From positions 1 to 23,853 of the forward strand of contig JAPPKT010000275.1 of assembly GCA_028819675.1 (NCBI GenBank): DNA of 23,853 nucleotides. Reading direction: 5' to 3'. This DNA comes from Caldilineaceae bacterium (GTDB lineage: Bacteria > Chloroflexota > Anaerolineae > Caldilineales > Caldilineaceae). Position 1 is the stretch's first letter. Every line of letters begins with the position of its first letter. Position numbers and translations under genes: made by a program. Below are positions 1-7,063 of this stretch, one piece after another. The notes beneath the pieces were generated by a model. It ran no database searches, was not told the DNA's origin, and saw nothing but the letters and a program-made list of their open reading frames with translations.

Positions 1-7
1 CCAGTCA

Positions 8-62
8 CCAATGTTGGCACACGGTCGACGAGGCATGTTGTAGGATCGGGGGCGTTGGGGGG
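8..62. repeat. Left copy of a 55-bp direct repeat found at both window ends
   Basis: Positions 8-62 align without gaps to 23799-23853 with 48 of 55 bases identical; the differences are at 13, 17, 21, 29, 35, 46 and 47. Both copies contain the string TTGTAGGA and end in GGGGGCGTTGGGGG. The copies are in the same orientation, 23.8 kb apart, and sit at the extreme ends of the window. This fits a dispersed intergenic repeat at which an assembly stopped, but no third copy was seen. Confidence 0.8.
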
Positions 63-75
63 GGGGGCCCCCCCC
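57..75. repeat. G11-C8 homopolymer palindrome
   Basis: Eleven G (57-67) are followed directly by eight C (68-75). The tract could fold into a pure G:C hairpin or a G-rich structure, and it immediately follows the left terminal repeat. Such tracts are also places where sequencing length is unreliable. Confidence 0.75.
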
Positions 76-120
76 ACAAGGGAGGGCCGAATAGGCCCAA
101 CCGCCCAGAAATGCAGTGTT

Positions 121-148
121 CAGAAGAGAGTGGCCAGAAGAGAGTGGC
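121..148. repeat. Tandem 14-bp duplication
   Basis: CAGAAGAGAGTGGC occurs twice back to back (121-134 and 135-148), followed by a partial third start (CAGTGG). It lies in non-coding DNA upstream of the M16 peptidase. No function is evident. Confidence 0.8.
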
Positions 149-427
149 CAGTGGTTAGTGGTCTGCGGCGTCGAGGCAGATCTGTGACCTTTCACTGTCC
201 TTAAACGGTCGCCATGGTCCGGGCCGCGTATCGACCGTGGCCGGGTAGACATTTTTTGCTTGTTCCAGGGATAACTTGTACTCTTTTAATCACCTTTTGT
301 TTGGCCTGGTATGGCCTGTTCGTTGAGAAAACTTCATCAGAAGGTAACAGGATGTTTACAATCGGAGGTTACATTGGTAAGGGCAGGTGCGAGCACCTTA
401 CAATCGGAAAGGACTAAGGAGTCAAGT

Positions 428-3400
428 ATGAAGAATGCAGAAACATATCAGCCCGTAGGATCGACGCGCACGAAGGGACGGCGGAGGACTACCGGGCGGG
501 GACCAAGAAAACTGAAGCTTTTGGTGGCGCTCCTGGCGCTGATTGCACTGCTTGCCAGTGCGTGTGAAGGGATGGAACCTCCGCCGGCCAGTTCTGCGGA
601 GACGACGGAGTCGGGTGCTGGGCAGGCTGCGGCTGCGGCCGAGGAAAGCGATCAGGCGCAGGCGTTTCTGGACCTGGACAGCGAGACGCTGGACTTGAAC
701 GCGCCGATCGCGCTGGACCCGAGCATACGAAAGGCGCAGTTGGACAACGGCCTGACGTATTACATCCGGCACAATACCGAACCGGCCAACCGGGCCACTC
801 TGATGCTGGTGATCAACGCGGGCTCCATCCAGGAGGACGAGGACCAGCTGGGGCTGGCCCACTTTCTTGAGCATATGATGTTCAACGGGACCGAGCGTTT
901 CCCCAAACAGGCGCTGATTGACTATTTTGAAACCGTTGGCATGTCGTTCGGGCCGGACGTGAACGCATATACCTCGTTTGATGAAACAGTCTATTTCCTG
1001 GAATTCCCGACCGACGACGAGGAGATAATCAGTACGACCTTCTCGGTGGCGGAGGATTGGGCCAGCCGGGCGACGATCTCGGAAGAAGAGGTAGAAAGCG
1101 AACGCGGCGTTATCCTGGAAGAGGAACGGTTACGGGACCAGAATGCAAGCGGCAGGTTAAACAAGCAGTTGTTCCCACTCTTGCTGGGAGAATCGCGCTA
1201 TACTGACCGGATGCCGATCGGCGACATGGAGATCGTGCAGAACACGCCGGCTGAGACATTGCGGCGGTTTTACAGGGACTGGTACCGGCCGGATCTGATG
1301 GCGGTCATTGTCGTGGGCGACATCGATGTGGACAGTATCGAAGCGAAGATCACCGCGCATTTCGGTGGACTGACAGCGTCGGAGTCGGTCAGGCCCAGAG
1401 TGTCCTACTCCCTACCTGACTATGAAGACACAGGTTATCTGATTCTCACCGATCCTGAGTTCCCCGTAACAATAGCACAGATCATCTACAGGCAGGCGTC
1501 ACCGGACCTGAGTACGGCCGGGGTCTTTCGTGACCGCCTGATCGGCAATCTGTTCTACAAGATGCTGAATTTCCGGCTCGACGACCTCACCAGGGAGGCG
1601 GACTCACCGTTCCTTGGGGCATTCGTCAGCGAGGGGCAGCTGGTTCGGGGGAACAACTACCAGGTGGTGGGGGTACAGGTGCGCCAGGGGGAGGCCCTCT
1701 CCAGCCTGGACGCCGCCCTGACCGAGGTTGAGCGTGTGCGGCGTCACGGCTTCACAGCTGCCGAAGTGGAGCGAGCAAAGTCGGAAATCCTGAATACCTA
1801 CGAGCGGCTCTACAACGATCGCGAGAATCTGCGCAATCACTCACTAGCCAGCGAATACAGCCGCAACTACCTCGAAAACGAAACCGTTCCCGGCATCGTG
1901 GTGGAGTTCAAATTGGTTGACCGACTGCTGCAAGGGATCAGCCGCGACGATGTCAATCAGAGGGCTGAGCTTTACGTAGGAGGAAGCAACCGGTCTGTTT
2001 TTGTAGTCGGGCCGGAGCGCGATGCGGACAGTTTGCCTAGTGAGGCGGAACTGGCTGCAGTTATCTCAGACGTTGGGACGAAGGAGGTAGAGCCCTACAA
2101 GGACATCGAAGCGGTTACGGCACTGTTGACAGAGATACCGGAGCCAGCGGGGATCCTCTCCCGTCAGACGGACGAGAAGTACAACATCACGGACCTGACG
2201 CTGGCCAACGGCGCCAGGGTGGTGCTGAAACCGACCACCTTCAAGGAGGAGGAGATCCTCTTCAGCGCGACGAGCCCCGGCGGCTCCTCGCTGGTCAGCG
2301 ATGAGGACTATCCTGAAGCGGACTTCATCGACAGCATAGTCAGCCAGAGCGCGGTCGGCGATGTGAGCTACGCGGCGCTTCAACGGCTACTGGCCGACAA
2401 GTCGGTGACGGTATCTCCGTACATCGGCGAGCTGGACGAAGGATTTCACGGCTATTCCGGCCAGGAATACATCGAGACCCTGTTTCAACTCATCTACCTG
2501 TACGGCACGCAGCCGAATGCAGATGACGACGCCTTTGCAACGCTTAAGGACCAGTACACTGAGTCGCTGCGCAATCGAGAACTGGATCCGCGTAGTGCGC
2601 TGACAGACGCCTTCATTGAGGCTCGGTACGGCGACTCTGTCCGGCGCAACGTTCCCACGTTGGAGATCATCGATACGCTCGATCTGGAGCGTGCGTTCGC
2701 CATCTATCAGGAGAGATTCGCCGACTTCAGCGACTTCACTTTCGTGTTTGTGGGCAATTTCGAACTTGAGCAGATGGTCGATTGGTCGCAACGGTACCTG
2801 GGCAACCTGCCTTCACTGGGTCGCTCTGAGACCTGGCAGGACGTGGCACCAGACCCGCCCATGGGAATCGTGGAGGTTCCGGTCTACCGTGGTCAGGACG
2901 AGCAGAGCCTGACGACCATCCTGTTTACAGGGCCAAGTGAAGACACGCTGGATATCCGTCTTCATCTGCGCATGCTGGAGACAATCGTCGACATTCTTAT
3001 GCGAGAAGAGTTGCGTGAGGCGCTGGGTGGCGTTTATGCCTATGGGGCATCCGCTTCTCTGGAACCAGAGCCGGACAGTCTGTATGAGATATCCATGTAC
3101 TTTGGGAGTGATCCCGCCCGCGTGCAGGAGCTGGTGGATGCTCTATTCGGACTAATCTCCGACGTACAGGGGAACGGGCCGAGAGAAGACCTGATGGAGA
3201 AGGCCAGAGCACAGATCGTACGCCAGCGTGAGGAACAGCTGGAGCAGAACAACTACTGGTTGCGAATCCTGGAGTATTGGTCTACGGAGGATGGGGTGGA
3301 CCTGGCAAACTTTGTCGATCTGGAGGTTGTGAAGAACCGGACCGACGCGGTGGCGCCGGAAGCGGTCCAGGCCGCGGCGGTATCATTCCTGCCGTTGGAC

Positions 3401-3445
3401 CGGTATATTCTGGTGTCGCTCTATCCGGAAGACTTTGGGGAATGA
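428..3445 (+). CDS. M16 family zinc metallopeptidase, predicted lipoprotein
   Basis: 1005-residue two-half M16 (pitrilysin/PqqL-like) peptidase, expected to cleave peptides or proteins outside the cytoplasmic membrane. The start is ATG 428, preceded by AAGGAG-type Shine-Dalgarno bases at about 416-421; an in-frame start at 311 would bury the signal sequence. The N-terminus is basic, then hydrophobic (about residues 28-45), then a lipobox LASAC with Cys46 as the predicted lipidated residue, followed by a low-complexity linker. The inverted zinc motif HFLEH lies at 145-149 and the third ligand is probably Glu225 in SERGVIL, 76 residues after His149, the usual spacing. The C-terminal half lacks HxxEH, as is normal, but keeps the R/Y pair that binds substrate (Arg863 and Tyr870 in LREALGGVYAYG). 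All key residues are present, so the enzyme is probably active. The gene is monocistronic and ends at a strong terminator. The substrate is unknown. Confidence 0.93.
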   Translation: MKNAETYQPVGSTRTKGRRRTTGRGPRKLKLLVALLALIALLASACEGMEPPPASSAETTESGAGQAAAAAEESDQAQAFLDLDSETLDLNAPIALDPSIRKAQLDNGLTYYIRHNTEPANRATLMLVINAGSIQEDEDQLGLAHFLEHMMFNGTERFPKQALIDYFETVGMSFGPDVNAYTSFDETVYFLEFPTDDEEIISTTFSVAEDWASRATISEEEVESERGVILEEERLRDQNASGRLNKQLFPLLLGESRYTDRMPIGDMEIVQNTPAETLRRFYRDWYRPDLMAVIVVGDIDVDSIEAKITAHFGGLTASESVRPRVSYSLPDYEDTGYLILTDPEFPVTIAQIIYRQASPDLSTAGVFRDRLIGNLFYKMLNFRLDDLTREADSPFLGAFVSEGQLVRGNNYQVVGVQVRQGEALSSLDAALTEVERVRRHGFTAAEVERAKSEILNTYERLYNDRENLRNHSLASEYSRNYLENETVPGIVVEFKLVDRLLQGISRDDVNQRAELYVGGSNRSVFVVGPERDADSLPSEAELAAVISDVGTKEVEPYKDIEAVTALLTEIPEPAGILSRQTDEKYNITDLTLANGARVVLKPTTFKEEEILFSATSPGGSSLVSDEDYPEADFIDSIVSQSAVGDVSYAALQRLLADKSVTVSPYIGELDEGFHGYSGQEYIETLFQLIYLYGTQPNADDDAFATLKDQYTESLRNRELDPRSALTDAFIEARYGDSVRRNVPTLEIIDTLDLERAFAIYQERFADFSDFTFVFVGNFELEQMVDWSQRYLGNLPSLGRSETWQDVAPDPPMGIVEVPVYRGQDEQSLTTILFTGPSEDTLDIRLHLRMLETIVDILMREELREALGGVYAYGASASLEPEPDSLYEISMYFGSDPARVQELVDALFGLISDVQGNGPREDLMEKARAQIVRQREEQLEQNNYWLRILEYWSTEDGVDLANFVDLEVVKNRTDAVAPEAVQAAAVSFLPLDRYILVSLYPEDFGE

Positions 3446-3468
3446 CGTTTGCCGAAAGGCCAGTAAAG

Positions 3469-3501
3469 AGCGGGCAGTAGACAGTCAACTGCCCGCTTTT
3501 T
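3469..3501 (+). terminator. Rho-independent terminator after the M16 peptidase
   Basis: A perfect 10-bp stem AGCGGGCAGT (3469-3478) / ACTGCCCGCT (3488-3497) with a 9-nt loop is followed by a T run that includes the last stem base. It starts 23 bp after the peptidase stop codon and separates it from the convergent small gene at 3524. Confidence 0.9.
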
Positions 3502-3523
3502 CGTATCAGGGCGGAACGCGGCT

Positions 3524-3721
3524 TTAGTGACCGTAGAAATGTTCGGTAGGATCGATAACGGAGTCCTGCCAGTCCAGGTATCGGGCGGCCTCCTCCAGGT
3601 TTTCTGCCTTACCGTCATCGACCAGTTGCTGAAGGGTGTCAAGCTGCGTTTCGGTCAGCACGCCTGCTTGTAGGGCGAGCAACCAGCTGCTGAACTCCTC
3701 TTTTTCGTCAATGCGTGCCAT
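3524..3721 (-). CDS. Small conserved-looking hypothetical protein
   Basis: 65 residues, acidic, predicted almost entirely helical (EEFSSWLLALQAGVLTETQ, then LEEAARYLDWQDS). No family is recognised and there is no signal peptide or membrane segment. It starts at ATG 3721 with an upstream GAGGTG Shine-Dalgarno sequence. It follows the 103-aa gene on the same strand after 36 bp, so the two are probably co-transcribed and may act together. It is the last gene before the bidirectional boundary with the M16 peptidase terminator. The ribosome site and the neighbour spacing are the main grounds for calling it real. Confidence 0.6.
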   Translation of the reverse strand: MARIDEKEEFSSWLLALQAGVLTETQLDTLQQLVDDGKAENLEEAARYLDWQDSVIDPTEHFYGH

Positions 3722-3757
3722 TGATGGTTCACCTCACTGTTCAGGGCAGGCGCCGCG

Positions 3758-4069
3758 TCATTGAGTAAACTCGACATCGCTGCCATCTTCAAAATAGAGT
3801 TGCAGGTGGAGGGCATTGAGCCTGAAGTGGCTCATGCTGAGGCAGGCGCGATCGGCCTGCGTGCGCTCCGCCGAGGCCTTCACCCAGCGGTTTTCCCGAC
3901 CTTTGTGTTCGAACTGCAAGTAGCTTCCGTCCCTAAAGAATAGAACAGCCTGGTTGAATTCGGAGTTGGCTACGTAGCGGACAGCGTGTGAGGCCGCGCT
4001 CTGTGCCTGGGAGAACGAATTCAGTTCAATCTGAAAGGAATCATCTTCGGGGGGTGGTCGCTGATTCAT
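3758..4069 (-). CDS. Hypothetical protein with duplicated DGS strand motif
   Basis: 103 residues, family not recognised. ATG 4069 was chosen because AAGGG lies about 9 nt upstream; the frame stays open to 4219, but that extension is Arg/Cys-rich and unlike the rest. The body contains two related strand-turn motifs, LFFRDGSYLQFEH and LYFEDGSDVEF, separated by a basic segment. This suggests a small beta-sheet protein with an internal repeat. A helical stretch (SFSQAQSAASHAVRYV) precedes the first repeat. It forms a likely two-gene operon with the 65-aa gene downstream. The transposon at 4375 was inserted 298 bp upstream of this start, in the DNA that once separated it from the Trm112-like gene. 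Confidence 0.6.
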   Translation of the reverse strand: MNQRPPPEDDSFQIELNSFSQAQSAASHAVRYVANSEFNQAVLFFRDGSYLQFEHKGRENRWVKASAERTQADRACLSMSHFRLNALHLQLYFEDGSDVEFTQ

Positions 4070-4366
4070 GCGGCAGCCCTTGCACCTACCAGTAGAACGA
4101 TGATCGGTGATGGAATCCCGGCGCCCCAAAACCCTTTTCAATGTAGCATTGGGAAAGACTATACAGCAGCGACCGCGATCACGCAAGGAATTCCTGTTGA
4201 ATCGACATTGCAGCCACATGTCTAACTGCAGGGCCAGTCGGCCGACGATGGTCGCTTCACTAACTGTTGTTGCTGGATAAACTTTCTCCCGCTCGGAGGC
4301 AGTTGCTCTGGCGGGCTGGAAGGAGGAGGATTGTCAGAGGCTTGCAGATTGGGAGAGAGTAGGAGC
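4070..4366. other. Intergenic DNA left of the transposon
   Basis: No gene is supported here. The stretch is the upstream region of the minus-strand small operon. Before the transposon arrived it would have been continuous with 7085 onward as the divergent promoter region between that operon and the Trm112-like gene. No clear promoter is seen on the minus strand. Confidence 0.5.
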
Positions 4367-4374
4367 TTTATTTT
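4367..4374. repeat. Left 8-bp target-site duplication (TTTATTTT)
   Basis: TTTATTTT lies immediately outside the left terminal inverted repeat and is identical to 7077-7084 immediately outside the right one. An 8-bp duplication is the size known for the IS1595 family, matching the transposase call. Confidence 0.95.
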
Positions 4375-4397
4375 GGGAATTATATACTTGACTAGCC
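4375..4397. repeat. Left terminal inverted repeat (23 bp)
   Basis: The outer end starts GGGAATTATA and the inner end is TTGACTAGCC. It is an exact reverse complement of 7054-7076 (23/23). The match stops at both edges: outside lies the target duplication, inside the two ends differ. Read outward on the minus strand it contains TATAAT (4379-4384). It also encodes the TAG stop codon (4392-4394) of the restriction endonuclease gene. Confidence 0.96.
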
Positions 4398-4408
4398 GAT
4401 AACGTGAA
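4379..4408 (-). promoter_or_regulatory. Possible outward-facing promoter at the left end of the transposon
   Basis: On the minus strand TTCACG (4403-4408) and TATAAT (4379-4384, inside the TIR) are separated by 18 nt. The -10 box is perfect and the -35 box matches 4 of 6. If active it would transcribe out of the element toward the small operon starting at 4069. Confidence 0.35.
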
Positions 4409-5126
4409 TCCACTCTGGGCCGTAGCCTACGGACTCCAGAATCACGTCCGGCTCTACGATGGCAACGTTGGGGATGATCTTGAACTTGCGGGCACTGGCG
4501 GGGATATCGCGGATGATGGTGAACTGCGAGCCGTGCGGTTGCCATGTGAAGCGGTGCAGGCCGGTTGCGATCTCATACCCTTCGAGGTTGTTGTTTCTGT
4601 TCAACCGCCACTGGTAGTTGTCGGGCACGAACCGCCCCGACTCCTCCTCAAACAGCACAAACTCCCGTGTCTCGATATTGCGTACCAGCACGCCCACGCG
4701 CAAGTCTTCGTACTCGCCTAGTGATTCATTGACACGGGCATTCCAGATCGCCAGGACTGCCCGGCCCGTTGCGGCCAGGTCAGCCCTGGGGTCGGATATG
4801 CCCATTGAGTAGTCAGGAGAGTTGCGCCCAGAGATCAGGCGCACGCGTGAAGTGTTGAACGGACGCTTGGCGTGTACCGTCTTCATCGACCACGCGCAAT
4901 CGTCCCACATCACATCTGCTACGCCGATTGGCCGGGGGATGTGCTCGCCCTGAATGCAGTAGGCGAACATTGTAGCGAAGTCGTCCCCGATGATGTCCCC
5001 GAATCCTACAGCGAGGCGGTGAACGATCTGCTTGCCCAACTCGTACAGCAGTTGGTCAGGCAGTTGCCCAAGCGGGTGCGGGCCTCGTCTTCGCGCTTTG
5101 CCTCCCCGCAGTCTCGGTTCGCTCAA
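4392..5126 (-). CDS. Putative type II restriction endonuclease
   Basis: About 244 residues, the last gene of the transposon operon, directly after a C5 methyltransferase as expected for a restriction partner. The conserved-looking core begins at LPDQLLYELGKQIVHRLAVG, so translation must start inside the methyltransferase gene. The start given is TTG 5126, producing a 71-bp overlap; there is no good Shine-Dalgarno sequence, which suggests translational coupling or low expression. A candidate PD-(D/E)xK-like site is Asp71 in GVADV with Trp79-Ser-Met-Lys82 in CAWSMKTV; the usual acidic residue before Lys is Ser here, so the assignment is tentative. Other distinctive blocks are VRLISGRNSPDYS, a basic-aromatic FTWQPHGSQFTI near 193-204, and FVLFEEES. 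There is no helicase or HNH motif. The last codons GGC TAG are contributed by the TIR. The specific family and target site are not recognised. Confidence 0.72.
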   Translation of the reverse strand: MSEPRLRGGKARRRGPHPLGQLPDQLLYELGKQIVHRLAVGFGDIIGDDFATMFAYCIQGEHIPRPIGVADVMWDDCAWSMKTVHAKRPFNTSRVRLISGRNSPDYSMGISDPRADLAATGRAVLAIWNARVNESLGEYEDLRVGVLVRNIETREFVLFEEESGRFVPDNYQWRLNRNNNLEGYEIATGLHRFTWQPHGSQFTIIRDIPASARKFKIIPNVAIVEPDVILESVGYGPEWIHVIG

Positions 5127-6081
5127 TGATCTGTACCACTTTTTCGATTACCGCTTGCACCATTGGCACCGGAACGGCATTGCCAGCCTGCTTGCGGGTT
5201 TGGCGGTCATTACAGACGATTTGGAATGAGTCAGGGAAGCCCTGCAATCGGAGCAGTTCACGCGGCGTCAAATGCCGCTTGCCATCGACCAGCAGGTAGT
5301 TGTGCGACGCGTTGGCACGCAAGGCACAAGACCACGGATGGCTGGAGATGTTGCCCCCCTTGTTCTCATGCCAGATGGACGGTGATACGCTGGCTGTGTG
5401 CGCCTTTGCCCGCTTGCGCTGGATATAGAGCGAAGCGTTGTACTTCGGATCGGGTTCGGGTTCGAGCAGTTCGGCCAGAGGGCGCATGGGCGTATTGACT
5501 TCCGGCCACGGAAATGAATCAAACTGGTATTGCGTCCCGACGATGATTGCGCGCTCCCGTTTCTGTGGAAGGCCGAAGTCAATAGCGTTCAGCACTTTGG
5601 CGTCCACGGCGTAGCCGATAGCCTCCATATCGTCCACTATGCGTTGCAGGATGCGCCCCTTGTCCATCGTGGCCAGTTGCTTCACGTTCTCAAGGACAAC
5701 ACCGCTGGGACGCTTGACGCGCATGACGCGCAGTGCCTCAAAGAACAACTCCCCCCTGGGATCGCTGAACCCCCGCTTCTGGCCGATGATGGAGAACGGC
5801 TGGCAGGGGAACCCTGCAAAGAGCAGGTCATGCGCCGGTATGTCCTGCATACGGACAGACATGATGTTGCCTGCTGGCTCCAGCCCGAAGTTGGCGATGT
5901 AGGCCCGCCTCGCTTCGGCGTCAATGTCGCACGCAAACACAACGTCCAGGCCCAGGTTGGTTGCCGCCAAGTGAAAGCCGCCGATTCCTGAGAACAGGTC
6001 GGCACAGCGTAGCGGCCCTGCGCGGTCTTCCGGTTGCGGTGATAGCAGGCCCATCACCGCGTCTTCAAATGTCGAGCCCAT
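5056..6081 (-). CDS. DNA (cytosine-5-)-methyltransferase of a type II restriction-modification system
   Basis: 341 residues; transfers a methyl group from S-adenosylmethionine to cytosine C5 in a specific DNA site, here to protect host DNA from the partner nuclease. All core C5 motifs are in order: motif I DLFSGIGGFH (29-38), motif IV GFPCQPFS with catalytic Cys93, motif VI ENVK (131-134), motif VIII QKRERAIIVG (173-182), then a target-recognition region of about 80 residues. The conserved tail follows: LTPRELLRLQGFP (271-283) and motif X QAGNAVPVPM (298-307). ATG 6081 has AGGGAG 9 nt upstream and lies 12 bp after the transposase stop. The length is typical. No pseudogene signs. The recognition sequence cannot be read from the protein. 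Confidence 0.95.
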   Translation of the reverse strand: MGSTFEDAVMGLLSPQPEDRAGPLRCADLFSGIGGFHLAATNLGLDVVFACDIDAEARRAYIANFGLEPAGNIMSVRMQDIPAHDLLFAGFPCQPFSIIGQKRGFSDPRGELFFEALRVMRVKRPSGVVLENVKQLATMDKGRILQRIVDDMEAIGYAVDAKVLNAIDFGLPQKRERAIIVGTQYQFDSFPWPEVNTPMRPLAELLEPEPDPKYNASLYIQRKRAKAHTASVSPSIWHENKGGNISSHPWSCALRANASHNYLLVDGKRHLTPRELLRLQGFPDSFQIVCNDRQTRKQAGNAVPVPMVQAVIEKVVQIIERTETAGRQSAKTRPAPAWATA

Positions 6082-6093
6082 TTGTCAGTCTCC

Positions 6094-7008
6094 CTAAGCG
6101 ATGAGTTCTTGGTAGGACAGGCGGCAACCGATCATCCCGTCAATCGTCTTGCCGATGGAGTGCAGTGTGTTGTCCTTGCCGTCATTCTGTCGGAACGCGA
6201 ATTCGTTGGCGTAGCGATGCAGGTGCTTGAAGGACATATGGTGATGGGTTCCCACGTAGCCGCGTTTGAGCAAGGCCCAGAAACTCTCAATCCCGTTAGT
6301 GTGAATCTGGCCCCGCACGTACTCCCCTACACTGTGGGCCACGCTTGCATGTTCGTAGCCCTTCATTCCGATGTAGCCGGGGTGCTGATCTGAATAGATC
6401 GTAGAGCCGCGCTTCACGTTCTCTACAATCGCGGTCTGAAGGTGCGATTTGTCGGTTGCCGCGATGGGGAAGGCCCGAACCTTGCCCGTGCGCTCTCTCA
6501 GGCCGATAACCGGCTGCTTGCCTACAGTCCCGCGGCCCTGATGTTGCCGCTTGGACTCGTGCTTGTTCTTTTCCTTCCCGCCAAAGTAGGATTCGTCTAC
6601 CTCTACCTCGCCTGAAAGCAGGCCACCGCGGTGCTGCATGGCCTTGCGGATTCGATGCTCAAGGAACCAAGCCGTCTTCTGCGTTACGCCCAACTCCCTG
6701 GCCATCTGGAGGCTGGAGACGCCCTTGCGGGCGGTGAGCAGCATGTAGGTCGCCAGCATCCACTTGTGCAAGGGTAGGCGGCTCTCAGCCATCACCGTGC
6801 CCGTGCGGACGCTGAAATGCTTACGGCATTCGCGGCAACGGTGGGCCATTGGCTTTTGGCTGGGAACGCGGCGGGTGTCTTCCGATCCGCAGTGGGGGCA
6901 CCAGATTCCGTCGTCGTCTCCCCATCGCTTCTTTTCAAAGAAGGCAACGGCGGCTGCTTCATCTGGAAACTTCTGGTAGAATTCGTAGAGGCTTAGGCTA
7001 TCGTTCAC
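6094..7008 (-). CDS. IS1595-family (ISXO2-like) DDE transposase
   Basis: 304 residues, catalyses excision and integration of the surrounding element by acting on its TIRs. The N-terminal zinc ribbon has Cys37-x2-Cys40 and Cys58-x2-Cys61, followed by a helix-turn-helix-like stretch (GVSSLQMARELGVTQKTAWF). The RNase H-fold catalytic residues are visible: Asp138 in VEVDESYFGG, Asp207 in IYSDQHPGY and Glu241 in TNGIESFW, with Lys248 seven residues later (the DDEK form). GTG 7008 was chosen because GGAG lies 8 nt upstream; an open frame to GTG 7044 would overlap the -10 promoter box. The gene appears intact. Its product should bind the right TIR, which contains the operon -35 box, so self-repression is plausible but inferred. 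Confidence 0.95.
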   Translation of the reverse strand: MNDSLSLYEFYQKFPDEAAAVAFFEKKRWGDDDGIWCPHCGSEDTRRVPSQKPMAHRCRECRKHFSVRTGTVMAESRLPLHKWMLATYMLLTARKGVSSLQMARELGVTQKTAWFLEHRIRKAMQHRGGLLSGEVEVDESYFGGKEKNKHESKRQHQGRGTVGKQPVIGLRERTGKVRAFPIAATDKSHLQTAIVENVKRGSTIYSDQHPGYIGMKGYEHASVAHSVGEYVRGQIHTNGIESFWALLKRGYVGTHHHMSFKHLHRYANEFAFRQNDGKDNTLHSIGKTIDGMIGCRLSYQELIA

Positions 7009-7034
7009 TTGACTGTCTCCTTGATTGTGTCTAT

Positions 7035-7063
7035 AGTATAGCACAGATCGCTTGGCTAGTCAA
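7035..7063 (-). promoter_or_regulatory. Transposon operon promoter, -35 box inside the right TIR
   Basis: On the minus strand TTGACT (7058-7063, within the TIR) and TATACT (7035-7040) are separated by exactly 17 nt; both boxes match sigma-70 consensus 5 of 6. The transposase start is 27 nt after the -10 box, with GGAG between. The left TIR carries the same TTGACT facing inward but lacks a -10 at the right distance, so only this end should fire inward. Confidence 0.8.

Larger units (their letters stand above)
1..427. other. Non-coding leader region upstream of the M16 peptidase
   Basis: No convincing gene is seen here. The region holds the terminal repeat, the G/C tract, the 14-bp tandem repeat and, close to the peptidase start, two copies of TTACAATCGGA (356-366 and 398-408; 42 bp start to start). 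Between these lies a near-palindrome, AGGTGC-GA-GCACCT (385-398). The spacing is about four helical turns, so the pair could be an operator. The reading frame open from 214 to 417 has no family resemblance. Confidence 0.5.

Noticed and set aside
214..417. 67-codon open frame in the left leader
   Set aside because: No family resemblance and no ribosome site; it overlaps repeats and probable control elements.
311..427. Longer start for the M16 peptidase
   Set aside because: It would add 39 residues before the signal sequence; ATG 428 has a good ribosome site and places the lipobox correctly.
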